DNA of 64,000 nucleotides from a virus: IMG/VR virus record IMGVR_UViG_3300031963_000026, positions 1 to 64,000 of that record; one strand, written 5' to 3'. Below, in pieces: positions 14,888 through 23,005 of the stretch; the first letter of the stretch is position 1; each line of letters starts with the position of its first letter. The notes under the pieces were generated by a model. The model worked only from the letters and a program-made list of their open reading frames with translations. It did not search any database and was not told the origin of the DNA. A program made the translations under genes and the position numbers.

Positions 14888-15156
14888 AATTTCTTTTTTA
14901 ATGTCTCTAATAGATCAATATCGATCTTTTCACCCAATAAAAATCTCATACACTTTTCAACTAACTTCTGCTCAGGTGATATATCATTCCTACTAGCCAA
15001 ATATGTTACGTGTTTAACTTCCGTATCATTAAAATAAATATCAATACCATCAAACAACTTTTTTAACTCCTCAAATCTCTCCCCCTCAAATACTTTGTAG
15101 TCGGTTACAAAAACCACATAAGCATAATCCAATTTAATCTTATTAAGCAATAACAT
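14884..15156 (-). CDS. Small protein of unknown function
   Basis: 90 aa starting MLLLNKIKLDYAYVVFVTDY. Strand-helix composition, no recognised motif. It overlaps the downstream gene by 4 nt. Confidence 0.7.
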   Translation of the reverse strand: MLLLNKIKLDYAYVVFVTDYKVFEGERFEELKKLFDGIDIYFNDTEVKHVTYLASRNDISPEQKLVEKCMRFLLGEKIDIDLLETLKKKL

Positions 15157-15173
15157 AACCCATCACTTTAAGA

Positions 15174-15422
15174 TTACACCCAATCATAAACAACAACAAT
15201 ATCTTCTGATAAAATTCCAGCATAAGCACCAAATCCCTTAACATATTGCCTATTTTGCTCCCTTAAATCCCAATCATTCAACATATGTTTGTGACTCAAT
15301 GTTAAATAAATAAAAGCCAATTTACCTATGTTATTAATTTTATAATCATAGATAAAATTTTCAGGTTCTTTGATGTAATACCTATCTAAAACCATATTCA
15401 AAATGTAAATTAATTTTTCCAT
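15174..15422 (-). CDS. Small protein of unknown function, leaderless mRNA
   Basis: 82 aa from MEKLIYILNMVLDRYYIKEP. The frame extends upstream, but a host-type promoter (15428-15459) puts the transcription start at or next to this ATG, so the downstream Met is the start. Function unknown. Confidence 0.7.
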   Translation of the reverse strand: MEKLIYILNMVLDRYYIKEPENFIYDYKINNIGKLAFIYLTLSHKHMLNDWDLREQNRQYVKGFGAYAGILSEDIVVVYDWV

Positions 15423-15427
15423 CAGAG

Positions 15428-15459
15428 CAAATGTAGTGAATTTTTTTTGTAATACCAAA
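15428..15459 (-). promoter_or_regulatory. Bacteroidota-type promoter, leaderless
   Basis: TTTG-N20-TACATTTG in minus orientation; the ATG follows the -7 element after 5 nt, so the mRNA should have essentially no leader. Confidence 0.75.
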
Positions 15460-15471
15460 TGTTTTCTACTA

Positions 15472-15478
15472 TATTTAT
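15472..15478 (+). promoter_or_regulatory. Putative late promoter box
   Basis: TATTTAT, 4 nt before the plus-strand ATG at 15483 (ACTATATTTATTGACATG). Confidence 0.5.
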
Positions 15479-15482
15479 TGAC

Positions 15483-15899
15483 ATGACAACAATAGAACTA
15501 GCAAACAAATTTATATCTAAAAAATTAAAAGGTCTAACAATTAAGGATATCACTTATGAAACCGATATTAAAGACAACCCCACGTACGGTGTTGCGTTTA
15601 TTGAAATATCTAAAGACTATTTAATGTCTCACTCAACTCCGATAGATAGAGACACATATAAAGATATGAAAAGTAAGGAATATTTCCCTTGGAGTGATCC
15701 TCCACCAAACCCTAATTATCCTGATATAAGGGTTTTGAAAGATTTTGCCGATTCTATTGATGAGAAAACTTTCGATACAATTTATACTTATATAGTTGAG
15801 TCACATTATATAATAACCGAATTACATTTTAAACATTTATCAATACGTTTTGGTCCTTACGAAGGTTTTTTTGACGAACCTTTTGAATACTTCCGATAA
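15483..15899 (+). CDS. Protein of unknown function
   Basis: 138 aa from MTTIELANKFISKKLKGLTI. The upstream in-frame Met would lie inside the promoter box. No family recognised. It is an isolated plus-strand gene between minus-strand genes. Confidence 0.72.
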   Translation: MTTIELANKFISKKLKGLTIKDITYETDIKDNPTYGVAFIEISKDYLMSHSTPIDRDTYKDMKSKEYFPWSDPPPNPNYPDIRVLKDFADSIDEKTFDTIYTYIVESHYIITELHFKHLSIRFGPYEGFFDEPFEYFR

Positions 15900-15901
15900 A
15901 A

Positions 15902-17005
15902 TTAAATCAATTTACTTCTTAAGTAGTTTTTCTCATCTTCATTCAATGTATCCAAAAATCTATTAACTTGTCCCAATCTTCTAATTCTAAGATCATCACC
16001 CGCAAAATCACTATCACCATAGTCAGTGTCCGCGGCTTCAAAATATTCTTCATACAAATATTCACTCACAATAATCCCACCCATATCGTCTATCATATCT
16101 TTACTTGTTGCAAACATCGTTCTATACCAAGAATCTGTAAAATACGTTTGCCCATGTTTTTCATATGTTACATCAAATTTATACAATTCAGGAAAAACAA
16201 CATCATCTACTTTAGTTTCTTTGGTAATTTCATTATTAGAAAATATGTCAAATATATAAACCAATAACTCCATAGCACTAACTTTATCATTACCGAATTT
16301 ACCACCAACAAAGAGATCCATTTCGTGATAATATTTGTCGTATATCGTTTCAACCGCATCAGTATAATCTAAATTATCACCATACTTTACAACAAAATAT
16401 TTACATAATTTAAGTAATTCTTCTTTTGACATATCGGTGATATCTGCAGACTCAGTTAATATACGTTTAGTTTTGGGTTTTGATTCATTAATAGGTCCTT
16501 CAATTGTAAAATCTGTATAATCCCAATCATTAAATTCCTTATCGTCAGTATCGTAGTCGTACATTTCCATCTCATCCCAAATAAAAGTACCACCCTCATC
16601 ATACCATGATACTATGTCACGAGCATCTTCCTCAGTTACCGCATGAACCACTCCTTTGTGGAATTCTGTCTTCCATTCCATTACTTTTGATTTTCCATAA
16701 ACATTGATCTTATTTAACGGAAGGAATATAAAATCTTTCTTTTCAAAATTATCACTTGCAATTATTTCCATATTAACCAAAAGTGTTGATCGGATCCAAG
16801 CTGCTAACTCAAACTCACTAACACCCCTAAGTTGTTCTTTAGTTACCCCCACATAACTCAAATCGTTTTCAAATACTGAATAAAAATCTTCCAAGTCAGA
16901 ATCGTGAACAAATTCATAATCCTTCAAATCAGGAGACATCTTAGTTAAAATCGCAATAATCGTAAACATGTAGTTACGATCTATTTTTTCTAAAATATTA
17001 GCCAT
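15902..17005 (-). CDS. Large acidic protein with internal (L/I)xE sites
   Basis: 367 aa. It starts MANILEKIDRNYMFTII; the I-L-E near the start and the internal GPINESKPKTKRILTESADI (residues ~165-185, with INE and LTE) are possible prohead-protease sites. The two halves flanking the internal site look like independent helical domains. No enzyme motif recognised. It has its own TATTTAT box. Confidence 0.75.
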   Translation of the reverse strand: MANILEKIDRNYMFTIIAILTKMSPDLKDYEFVHDSDLEDFYSVFENDLSYVGVTKEQLRGVSEFELAAWIRSTLLVNMEIIASDNFEKKDFIFLPLNKINVYGKSKVMEWKTEFHKGVVHAVTEEDARDIVSWYDEGGTFIWDEMEMYDYDTDDKEFNDWDYTDFTIEGPINESKPKTKRILTESADITDMSKEELLKLCKYFVVKYGDNLDYTDAVETIYDKYYHEMDLFVGGKFGNDKVSAMELLVYIFDIFSNNEITKETKVDDVVFPELYKFDVTYEKHGQTYFTDSWYRTMFATSKDMIDDMGGIIVSEYLYEEYFEAADTDYGDSDFAGDDLRIRRLGQVNRFLDTLNEDEKNYLRSKLI

Positions 17006-17010
17006 ATTTA

Positions 17011-17017
17011 ATAAATA
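17011..17017 (-). promoter_or_regulatory. Putative late promoter box
   Basis: TATTTAT, 5 nt upstream of the ATG at 17005. Confidence 0.5.
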
Positions 17018-17059
17018 CCTATTGAATTATAAATATCAATATGTTACTATTATTTAACT

Positions 17060-17254
17060 ATGGAAAAACAACACATTTTATACGATTGGATCTTTTGGTG
17101 TAACACTTATGAAGACAACACCTGGTACGGAATTAAGAAAAACGATATCTCCAAATTTTTTATGGGTGGTGATATTATAAAAGAAGTAGAACACTTCACA
17201 GGTAAAACAATGAAGGAAGTAGTTTCAAAAGCATTGAACACTTATCTTGTTTGA
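17060..17254 (+). CDS. Small protein of unknown function
   Basis: 64 aa starting MEKQHILYDWIFWCNTYEDN. Aromatic-rich N-terminus, amphipathic C-terminal helix. It is a plus-strand gene that probably forms a pair with the following tagged gene. Confidence 0.65.
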   Translation: MEKQHILYDWIFWCNTYEDNTWYGIKKNDISKFFMGGDIIKEVEHFTGKTMKEVVSKALNTYLV

Positions 17255-17256
17255 TA

Positions 17257-17263
17257 TATTTAT
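17257..17263 (+). promoter_or_regulatory. Putative late promoter box
   Basis: TATTTAT, 15 nt upstream of the ATG of the tagged gene at 17279. Confidence 0.45.
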
Positions 17264-17278
17264 AAGATAAAAGAAATC

Positions 17279-17617
17279 ATGATCAACGAAACACATAAGA
17301 GAATATTAAAGATGATGGGTGTTACATTAACTGAACAAGTTAATCAAGAAAATCAACCATTAACACCATTACAAAAAATAGAATCTCTATTGAATGATGA
17401 AGGTTTAACTGAGAAATTATCCTACCTATTGGAATCTTTCAATGTTGAAACAAAAGAAGAGTTCTTGGAATCGTTATCCAAGAGCGTTAATAAAACTTTG
17501 ATTATGAGATTAATGAACACCTCAAGACAGAAATACGATACCGATAAAGATGATCTTTACAAACAAATTATTGAAATCTTATCTGAGGTGCTCAAAACAT
17601 CTGATACCTTAAAATAA
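17279..17617 (+). CDS. Capsid-tagged helical protein
   Basis: 112 aa. The N-terminus MINETHKRILKMMGVTLTEQ is a plus-strand relative of the RIKxxMGLIxEQ tag, ending in L-T-E followed by Q. The mature part is acidic and helical with no known motif. Confidence 0.75.
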   Translation: MINETHKRILKMMGVTLTEQVNQENQPLTPLQKIESLLNDEGLTEKLSYLLESFNVETKEEFLESLSKSVNKTLIMRLMNTSRQKYDTDKDDLYKQIIEILSEVLKTSDTLK

Positions 17618-17626
17618 CAACCTATT

Positions 17627-17809
17627 TTATGGTTGATAGATCCTAACAACCTCACAAGATTTATACTTACAGATGTCTTTTTTAGCCCGTCTTTTAGTAT
17701 AATCTTTATTATCAAAAACGGATGCTTCGTTGATCGCAACAAACTCTTCTCTTTCATCCGACCAATACTCATTAGGGTTAACCAATGATCTTACAACATA
17801 ATACTTCAT
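17627..17809 (-). CDS. Small basic protein of unknown function
   Basis: 60 aa (MKYYVVRSLVNPNEYWSDER start), with a KRRAKKDICKYKSC basic patch. It overlaps the preceding gene's stop by 4 nt and is translationally coupled to it. Confidence 0.7.
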   Translation of the reverse strand: MKYYVVRSLVNPNEYWSDEREEFVAINEASVFDNKDYTKRRAKKDICKYKSCEVVRIYQP

Positions 17810-18141
17810 ATCTTATTTTTATTTAAGTAGTTAGCCCAATCCTCAGCGCCATCATCATCACGTCTTGATGCGTATTTTTTAGTTAATAGGTTATTCATAC
17901 GTTTCTCATGATCTACCTTGATCCAATTATTCGGTATATCATTCTTAACGTCAGATAATTCAACCCTATGTTCAACATAATGCGTGATATAAACAACTCC
18001 GTCTTTATCACTAATAACCATATTCGGTTTCATTCCAACATATGGTATATATGTTTTTCCATCATAAACCATATTTTGGATCATTACCTCGGAATCACCA
18101 TTCAAAGATTCCAACTTTTCCCTTAATTCAGATACTTTCAT
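17806..18141 (-). CDS. Protein of unknown function
   Basis: 111 aa. It begins MKVSELREKLESLNGDSEVM, a start common to small phage proteins annotated only as hypothetical. No enzyme motif. It forms a two-gene unit with 17627-17809. Confidence 0.75.
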   Translation of the reverse strand: MKVSELREKLESLNGDSEVMIQNMVYDGKTYIPYVGMKPNMVISDKDGVVYITHYVEHRVELSDVKNDIPNNWIKVDHEKRMNNLLTKKYASRRDDDGAEDWANYLNKNKI

Positions 18142-18199
18142 CAGTTTTTTATTTAATAATACGAATTACTTATCACAATGTCAATTAACTCATAAAGAA

Positions 18200-19789
18200 T
18201 TAAATATCAATCTCAGAAAGTCTTTCTCTCACAAGTTCATTAACAATATCATCGTCGGGTGATGGATACCACCTATCATCATAATCAAATGTTGGTTTTT
18301 CAATATAGTCTTGTTCCATCAAAGTATCAAGAACACCATCTAAATTGTAACCTCCGGTATTTTCATAAGAACTACTATAAGGGTAAAAGTGTTCATCAAA
18401 AATATCCATAACAGATTCATCATCCACATCCACCAAGTTTGATAAATCAACCTCTATCTCAACACCACCATCATCAAATCTAGAAACATTACCATATTCC
18501 TCTAAGGCTGATTTTAATAGGGATTGCATATGATCAACATAATCGTCACCATCAGCAGAATTTATTGCAGATCTAATAGCATTCATTATCTCATAATCAC
18601 CATCAACCTCTTTAATAGAATCTTTCAAATCTAAATCTTCATCCAATTCAATATTATTTTTTTGTGCCATTTGTCTAACGATATCCCAAAGTTTATTTTC
18701 AGTTTCTTTGTCAATCGTGTAACTAAAAAAGCTTGAAGTATCTACATCATTATCATATCCCCACAAATCCCAAGGAGCTACCATAATTTCTTCAAAAATA
18801 TGTACCGTTCTCACGTCTCCGTTTCTGTTACGGTATCTATTTTCCCAACCTCCATTAACATAATATTTTATATAATCAGGATCTAACTTTAACGTAAAGT
18901 TTGTCGGTAACGGTGGAAGTTCAATAAGACCCATTTTAGCTAACACCCTTTGCATTGATTTGGATTCAAATAAATCAGGTCTTTCTTGATATAATTGTTT
19001 AATTGTTTCATCGGGAAGATCACTTATTTTGAAATCTTGTTGTGCCCCATACTCAGAACCAAACTTTTGAATTAAATAACCATCTTCACCATCCATTACA
19101 GAAAACAATGGCACAATATATTGATGGTATTTATCACTAGGTTTCGAGTTTTTAGGACCTTTTAATTGATACAAAACATTATCATCACCAATCGCCGCAG
19201 TTAATAATGACTTATTTATTTTAAATTTATCATTTAATGGAACATATTGTCTTAATGAATATAAATAACCATATGAACTTCTTCCACAATGTCCCATCCT
19301 TTCACATTCTTCAGGTGAGTTATTTGTGTTCAAATCCACCCAATATAAACCATTACCATTTTTATCTCTAAAATCTAAAATCACATCGTGATCCTCAACA
19401 TAATTAATTTGACCTTCACCAACTTCTAAACTATCGTGCCATTGTTTTGATAACGAATATAACTCATTAAACGTGTTATTTTTGTAAGGTTGTACATTAC
19501 CATTTAGTCCTACCCTAATCCAATCCATTATTGATTGGATTCTTTGTCTAATATAAAGAGGAACTTCGTATTTTTCTTTGAGCATGTTTTCCATTTCCAA
19601 TGGTGTTAACATATTTCGCATGTTAGTATTCAAATAGTCAATAACTTTGTTCCCCATCCAAACGGATAATGGTCCGCACAATTCATCTAATGTCTCAGCC
19701 GCCTTCTCACTAAAATTAAGCTTATCTATTAGAATTTTTTTCTTTGACGCTTCTAATATTATTTGTCTTATGTTTTCTAATAATTTCAT
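18200..19789 (-). CDS. Capsid-tagged protein with a GHC motif module
   Basis: 529 aa. The N-terminus MKLLENIRQIILEASKKK is a tag-like helix with I-L-E as cleavage site. Around residue 165, ECERMGHCGRSSYGYLYSLR is followed by LLTAAIGDDNVLYQLKG. This layout (small-x-C within a G-rich loop, then a hydrophobic strand, then a D/K-rich loop and another strand) parallels the TKWCTAS module of the 38569 and 62271 proteins. The C-terminal half is very acidic. Role unknown. A TATTTAT box precedes it. Confidence 0.8.
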   Translation of the reverse strand: MKLLENIRQIILEASKKKILIDKLNFSEKAAETLDELCGPLSVWMGNKVIDYLNTNMRNMLTPLEMENMLKEKYEVPLYIRQRIQSIMDWIRVGLNGNVQPYKNNTFNELYSLSKQWHDSLEVGEGQINYVEDHDVILDFRDKNGNGLYWVDLNTNNSPEECERMGHCGRSSYGYLYSLRQYVPLNDKFKINKSLLTAAIGDDNVLYQLKGPKNSKPSDKYHQYIVPLFSVMDGEDGYLIQKFGSEYGAQQDFKISDLPDETIKQLYQERPDLFESKSMQRVLAKMGLIELPPLPTNFTLKLDPDYIKYYVNGGWENRYRNRNGDVRTVHIFEEIMVAPWDLWGYDNDVDTSSFFSYTIDKETENKLWDIVRQMAQKNNIELDEDLDLKDSIKEVDGDYEIMNAIRSAINSADGDDYVDHMQSLLKSALEEYGNVSRFDDGGVEIEVDLSNLVDVDDESVMDIFDEHFYPYSSSYENTGGYNLDGVLDTLMEQDYIEKPTFDYDDRWYPSPDDDIVNELVRERLSEIDI

Positions 19790-19795
19790 ATACTA

Positions 19796-19802
19796 ATAAA
19801 TA
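19796..19802 (-). promoter_or_regulatory. Putative late promoter box
   Basis: TATTTAT, 6 nt upstream of the ATG at 19789. Confidence 0.5.
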
Positions 19803-19814
19803 TATGAAAAATAC

Positions 19815-19961
19815 TTAATTACGAAATGAAGGACAATCTTGACCTTTTTTCGGATGTCTCTCACGTTGTCTTTCAATCTTTTTTAGTTTCTTTTGTGAAA
19901 CAGTATAAGAAGATGATTGACAAGAAACCATTAATACCACCAAAATAAAAAGATATCTCAT
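19815..19961 (-). CDS. Small lipoprotein
   Basis: 48 aa from MRYLFILVVLMVSCQSSSY. A short signal sequence ends in V-M-V-S-C, a lipobox, so Cys14 should be lipidated. The mature part is basic (KKLKKIERQRERHPKKGQD). An outer-membrane spanin or superinfection-exclusion role is conceivable but not shown. It follows another lipoprotein gene. Confidence 0.7.
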   Translation of the reverse strand: MRYLFILVVLMVSCQSSSYTVSQKKLKKIERQRERHPKKGQDCPSFRN

Positions 19962-19962
19962 A

Positions 19963-20748
19963 TTATTTAACTTTAACTGCGGTTGCATTAACAGGATTGA
20001 AGTTATTACCATTCCAACTCCAAATTACACCAACAACTTTAAGATTTTCTTTTTTCCAAGAATTACTAATCGGAATGACATATGAAAAATCTTGAGTTGA
20101 ATTTGTTGTTATTGTTGTTATGGTTTCACCAAGGATTTTTGATCCACCATATCCACGAACCACATTATTATGTAATGGATTTGATGATCCGGTCTGACCT
20201 TTAATAATACTATCCTCCAATACCAATATTGAAAACGTATGACTACCGAAACCATCTTTGAAGTATTGAACTTTAGATTTTACCTCAATTTGAAAATTAA
20301 CACTTGATCCATTAACAGGTTTTACAACAGCATCAACATAACATCCCGCAATCGGTGATAACGCATTATTCTGAGTTAAATAATTATTTGCCGTTGATTG
20401 GTTTGGATAAAAGTTTTTGAAATCTGTATTAACACCCATAAACAAATGAGGAATACCATTTTGATTGAATCTTTTCATCAATCTATCACCAATGGTATCT
20501 CCCGCAGGTGAATTTAACCCATCACTAGTTTGAGATGACAAACAAATAATCTTATCGTCACCATACACTTCCATCGCACGTAACACAGGTTTTCCCGACG
20601 ATCCACAAGGACCACACCAAGTCGCTCCTTTATACACTAATACCGTTCTTTGAACAGGTTGTACCGTAATCGTTTCCGTGATCTTTACATCTTTTGAACA
20701 ACTAAATAATGTCACACCAAAGATGATTGAATAAATAATTTTTTTCAT
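19963..20748 (-). CDS. Exported lipoprotein with thioredoxin motif and Omp28-like domain
   Basis: 261 aa. The signal peptide MKKIIYSIIFGVTLFSC ends in a lipobox Cys. Next comes a thioredoxin-like segment VLVYKGATWCGPCGSSGKP with CxxC. The C-terminal half contains PLHNNVVRGYGGSKILGE, matching the H-N-x-V-(L/R)-R-G motif I associate with Bacteroidota Omp28-related proteins. It is host-like cargo, expected at the cell envelope. It might remodel surface disulphides or alter the infected cell surface. The ATG precedes the smaller lipoprotein gene by about 0.8 kb. Confidence 0.78.
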   Translation of the reverse strand: MKKIIYSIIFGVTLFSCSKDVKITETITVQPVQRTVLVYKGATWCGPCGSSGKPVLRAMEVYGDDKIICLSSQTSDGLNSPAGDTIGDRLMKRFNQNGIPHLFMGVNTDFKNFYPNQSTANNYLTQNNALSPIAGCYVDAVVKPVNGSSVNFQIEVKSKVQYFKDGFGSHTFSILVLEDSIIKGQTGSSNPLHNNVVRGYGGSKILGETITTITTNSTQDFSYVIPISNSWKKENLKVVGVIWSWNGNNFNPVNATAVKVK

Positions 20749-20790
20749 AATATTGTTTTTATATAATTATAATGATTTTACAAACTTTTT

Positions 20791-21192
20791 TTAACCTACC
20801 AACTTACAATCTTTAACAGACATCACAACTTTAATCTCAGTTGGTAAGTCACTAGACCAATCCAAAATACCGAAATCAATTTCAAGTATCTTACCTTGAA
20901 TTTCCCATTTTTCAACTTCATAACCTGTCGGGTCTAACATCGTCATCTCTAAACTCAATAACCTACTCAGATCCTCCAAAGAGTTGGATGGATTATAAAA
21001 ATCATACAACACTTTAGTTGTGGATGGCACAATCGGATCCCACATCTCAAATAACATATTACCCCAACCACCATTGACAATTATAGGTCTAGTTGCTTTA
21101 TTCACCACAAAAGATGGTATATCAATATTCTTAAAATTAACAAGAAACCTATTCTGTTTCTTTGGTTCAAAAGGTTCAAATTGTGTATCCAT
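20791..21192 (-). CDS. Tail tube protein-like (T4 gp19 type)
   Basis: 133 aa. The pattern FEPFEPKKQNRFLVNF, NIDIPSFVVNKATRP, FEMWDPIVPSTTKVLYDF and LDPTGYEVEKWEIQGK resembles compact gp19-like tail tube proteins of Bacteroidota myophages. The protein would polymerise into the inner tail tube. Length is shorter than T4 gp19 (163 aa). No other tail genes are adjacent, which is unusual, so confidence is moderate. Confidence 0.6.
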   Translation of the reverse strand: MDTQFEPFEPKKQNRFLVNFKNIDIPSFVVNKATRPIIVNGGWGNMLFEMWDPIVPSTTKVLYDFYNPSNSLEDLSRLLSLEMTMLDPTGYEVEKWEIQGKILEIDFGILDWSSDLPTEIKVVMSVKDCKLVG

Positions 21193-21208
21193 TAGTTACT
21201 ATTTTTTT

Positions 21209-21418
21209 TTAATACGTTCCATTTATTAAACTGATTCCATGTCTGACTCCACTTACGAAGTCGTTAATTTCTTCCTCAGATATGTCTGATATAATTGTTC
21301 CTATCGCAATCCCAACTTCATTTCCTATATCCGATATATCCCCTTTATCGTATGGTAAGTTGGATAACTCGGAAATTATATGTTTTAAGGTTCTTTGAAA
21401 ATCTATATTTTGTCTCAT
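21209..21418 (-). CDS. Small protein of unknown function
   Basis: 69 aa, start MRQNIDFQRTLKHIISELSN. Helical and acidic. It lies directly after the thymidylate synthase C-terminal fragment with a 3-nt gap, so is probably co-transcribed. Confidence 0.65.
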   Translation of the reverse strand: MRQNIDFQRTLKHIISELSNLPYDKGDISDIGNEVGIAIGTIISDISEEEINDFVSGVRHGISLINGTY

Positions 21419-21421
21419 AAT

Positions 21422-22159
21422 TTAATTAGATAAAGGTGCTTTAATGGTTGGGTGTGATTGATAACCTTCTACTTGAAATTCTCCTATCTCCATACTCTTA
21501 ATCCATCCATCAATTGTTTGGTATTCGTGATTCCAAAACTCGTCATTGATAATTAGTTTAGGTAACGGGTAAGGTTCTCTACCAATCTGTTCCTTAGCTT
21601 GTTCAATGTGGTTACTGTAAAGGTGGACATCACCTAAGTTACCAATCAATTCATCAGGTACCATATTAACTTCTTTAGCAATGATTTCAAGTAGTAAACC
21701 ATAAGAAGCAATGTTGAATGGTAAACCTAAGAATGTATCTACTGAACGTTGATTCCACATTAAAGAGATTGCTCTGGTTGGAATGTTTCTAGTAGCTAAT
21801 TTAGCATCTTCAAAACCAGCTGGTTTACCTATACCTCCCATATATTCATTAACATATATTTGAATTCTCTCATCTCTACTCAACTCTCTTGTATAAACTT
21901 GAAATCCATAATGACAAGGTGGAAGAACCATATTCGGTAAATCGTGTACTGCCCATGCCGATACAATCAACCTACGTGAATTTGGATTATCTTTTAGTTG
22001 CTTAATCAATTCAGATATTTGGTCAATACCCTTATTACCAAACTCATCATTAAATTCTTTGTCGGTTTTTAATTTTTGTAAGAACTCTTCTTTTGTGAAA
22101 GGAGTCCCATCTTCGTGTGTATGTTTACTCTGCATAATTCCAGTTTTTAAATTTTTCAC
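21422..22159 (-). CDS. thyA: Thymidylate synthase, C-terminal part
   Basis: Contains the second half of ThyA: GIDQISELIKQLKDNPNSRR, LIVSAWAVHDLPNMVLPPCH (catalytic Cys in PPCH), QRSVDTFLGLPFNIASYGLL, NLGDVHLYSNHIEQ and PYPLPKLII. The first half is at 23006-23515, and an HNH endonuclease module sits between. The frame opens at a GTG (22159); an ATG at 22135 is the alternative start. The ~35 residues before GIDQI (TPFTKEEFLQKLKTDKEF) are an insertion not found in E. coli ThyA. Whether the halves are spliced or work as two chains is open. Confidence 0.85.
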   Translation of the reverse strand: MKNLKTGIMQSKHTHEDGTPFTKEEFLQKLKTDKEFNDEFGNKGIDQISELIKQLKDNPNSRRLIVSAWAVHDLPNMVLPPCHYGFQVYTRELSRDERIQIYVNEYMGGIGKPAGFEDAKLATRNIPTRAISLMWNQRSVDTFLGLPFNIASYGLLLEIIAKEVNMVPDELIGNLGDVHLYSNHIEQAKEQIGREPYPLPKLIINDEFWNHEYQTIDGWIKSMEIGEFQVEGYQSHPTIKAPLSN

Positions 22160-22838
22160 TCTTGCTTTTTATTCTATCACTAACCATATCCCACTTAACA
22201 CCTAATTGATTTGACGCATGGCTAATACTCTCATACCATACACCACCAATAATACAAGGTCTTTTGTGAACTGACACATCACTTAGTTTTTTTCTAGTTT
22301 CATTACTTATTTCACGTCCTTTTAATTTATCTCTAACTTCCTGACGTTTCATACCGTTATTAGACTTTATTTTATCTTTAGTTTCTTCAGAGTGAAACCA
22401 ACCACCATTTTCTTTTCTAGTGTTAACCATTTTATCAATAACTTCTTGTGGCCGTTTTCTACCTTTAAGTGTTTCACTTGTTTTTCTTTTATGTTCTTCA
22501 CTTAATTTAACACCTTTTTTCTTTTCACTTATTAATTTTATTACTTCTATTTTAATAGATTCATAAACTCTAGAACTAGGGATATATCTACTTTGTCTCT
22601 TACTTTTCATATTACACATTGCCCATAACGCAAACTTTAACTTATTATTATTGGGATAGATTCGTACTAGTAATCTGTGACATACAAAATGCTCTCTAGC
22701 AGTTAAACTCACTAAGTTTTCTTTATCGTCCGAACCACCCATACATCTTGGTATTATATGGTGTTTTTCTGTATAACATTCCAATATTCTATTATTCGCC
22801 CTCACCACTATTTGGTTGTATATTTTTTCGTAGTTCAT
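22125..22838 (-). CDS. HNH homing endonuclease with NUMOD3-like repeats
   Basis: 237 aa. The N-terminus has CYTEKHHIIPRCMGGSDDKE and NLVSLTAREHFVCHRLLVRI: the first His pair and the N-L-V-x-L-T-x-x-E-H-x-x-x-H segment form the HNH nuclease core. Residues ~105-195 carry NUMOD3-type DNA-binding units (KGVKLSEEHKRKTSETLKGR, FHSEETKDKIKSNNGMKR, GREISNETRKKLSD). The C-terminus (YESISHASNQLGVKWDMVSD) is a NUMOD1-like helix-turn-helix. It interrupts thyA, overlapping the C-terminal fragment by 35 nt in another frame. Confidence 0.9.
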   Translation of the reverse strand: MNYEKIYNQIVVRANNRILECYTEKHHIIPRCMGGSDDKENLVSLTAREHFVCHRLLVRIYPNNNKLKFALWAMCNMKSKRQSRYIPSSRVYESIKIEVIKLISEKKKGVKLSEEHKRKTSETLKGRKRPQEVIDKMVNTRKENGGWFHSEETKDKIKSNNGMKRQEVRDKLKGREISNETRKKLSDVSVHKRPCIIGGVWYESISHASNQLGVKWDMVSDRIKSKSEKFKNWNYAE

Positions 22839-22959
22839 AGTATTTCTCCATTGTTTTTTTATTTATTACTTCTTTGTTACGATGGTAATACTCTTTAGCC
22901 CAAGCTCGTTGTGCTTCAATTTTTTCTTGTTCTGTTTTGTATTTTTTTAATCGTCCCAT
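22792..22959 (-). CDS. Small basic protein accompanying the HNH endonuclease
   Basis: 55 aa (MGRLKKYKTEQEKIEAQRAW start, then EYYHRNKEVINKKTMEKYYE). The R-x-W-x-x-x-Y-Y-x-x-N-K pattern is one I have seen in short N-terminal DNA-binding segments of phage HNH proteins. It overlaps the HNH frame by 47 nt in a different frame, so it may once have been its N-terminal part. A TATTTAT box lies 5 nt upstream of its ATG, giving the mobile module its own promoter. Confidence 0.65.
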   Translation of the reverse strand: MGRLKKYKTEQEKIEAQRAWAKEYYHRNKEVINKKTMEKYYELRKNIQPNSGEGE

Positions 22960-22964
22960 TTATA

Positions 22965-22971
22965 ATAAATA
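22965..22971 (-). promoter_or_regulatory. Putative late promoter box of the homing module
   Basis: TATTTAT (in TATATATTTATTATAAATG), 5 nt upstream of the 55-aa gene and 47 nt after the end of the thyA N-terminal part. Confidence 0.5.
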
Positions 22972-23005
22972 TATAACTAAAAGAAAAAAACTAAAAGAAT
23001 TGTAA

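Noticed and set aside
20791-21192. Tail or baseplate cluster around the tail-tube-like gene
   Set aside because: No sheath, baseplate or other tail gene is adjacent; only the tube-like protein can be supported.
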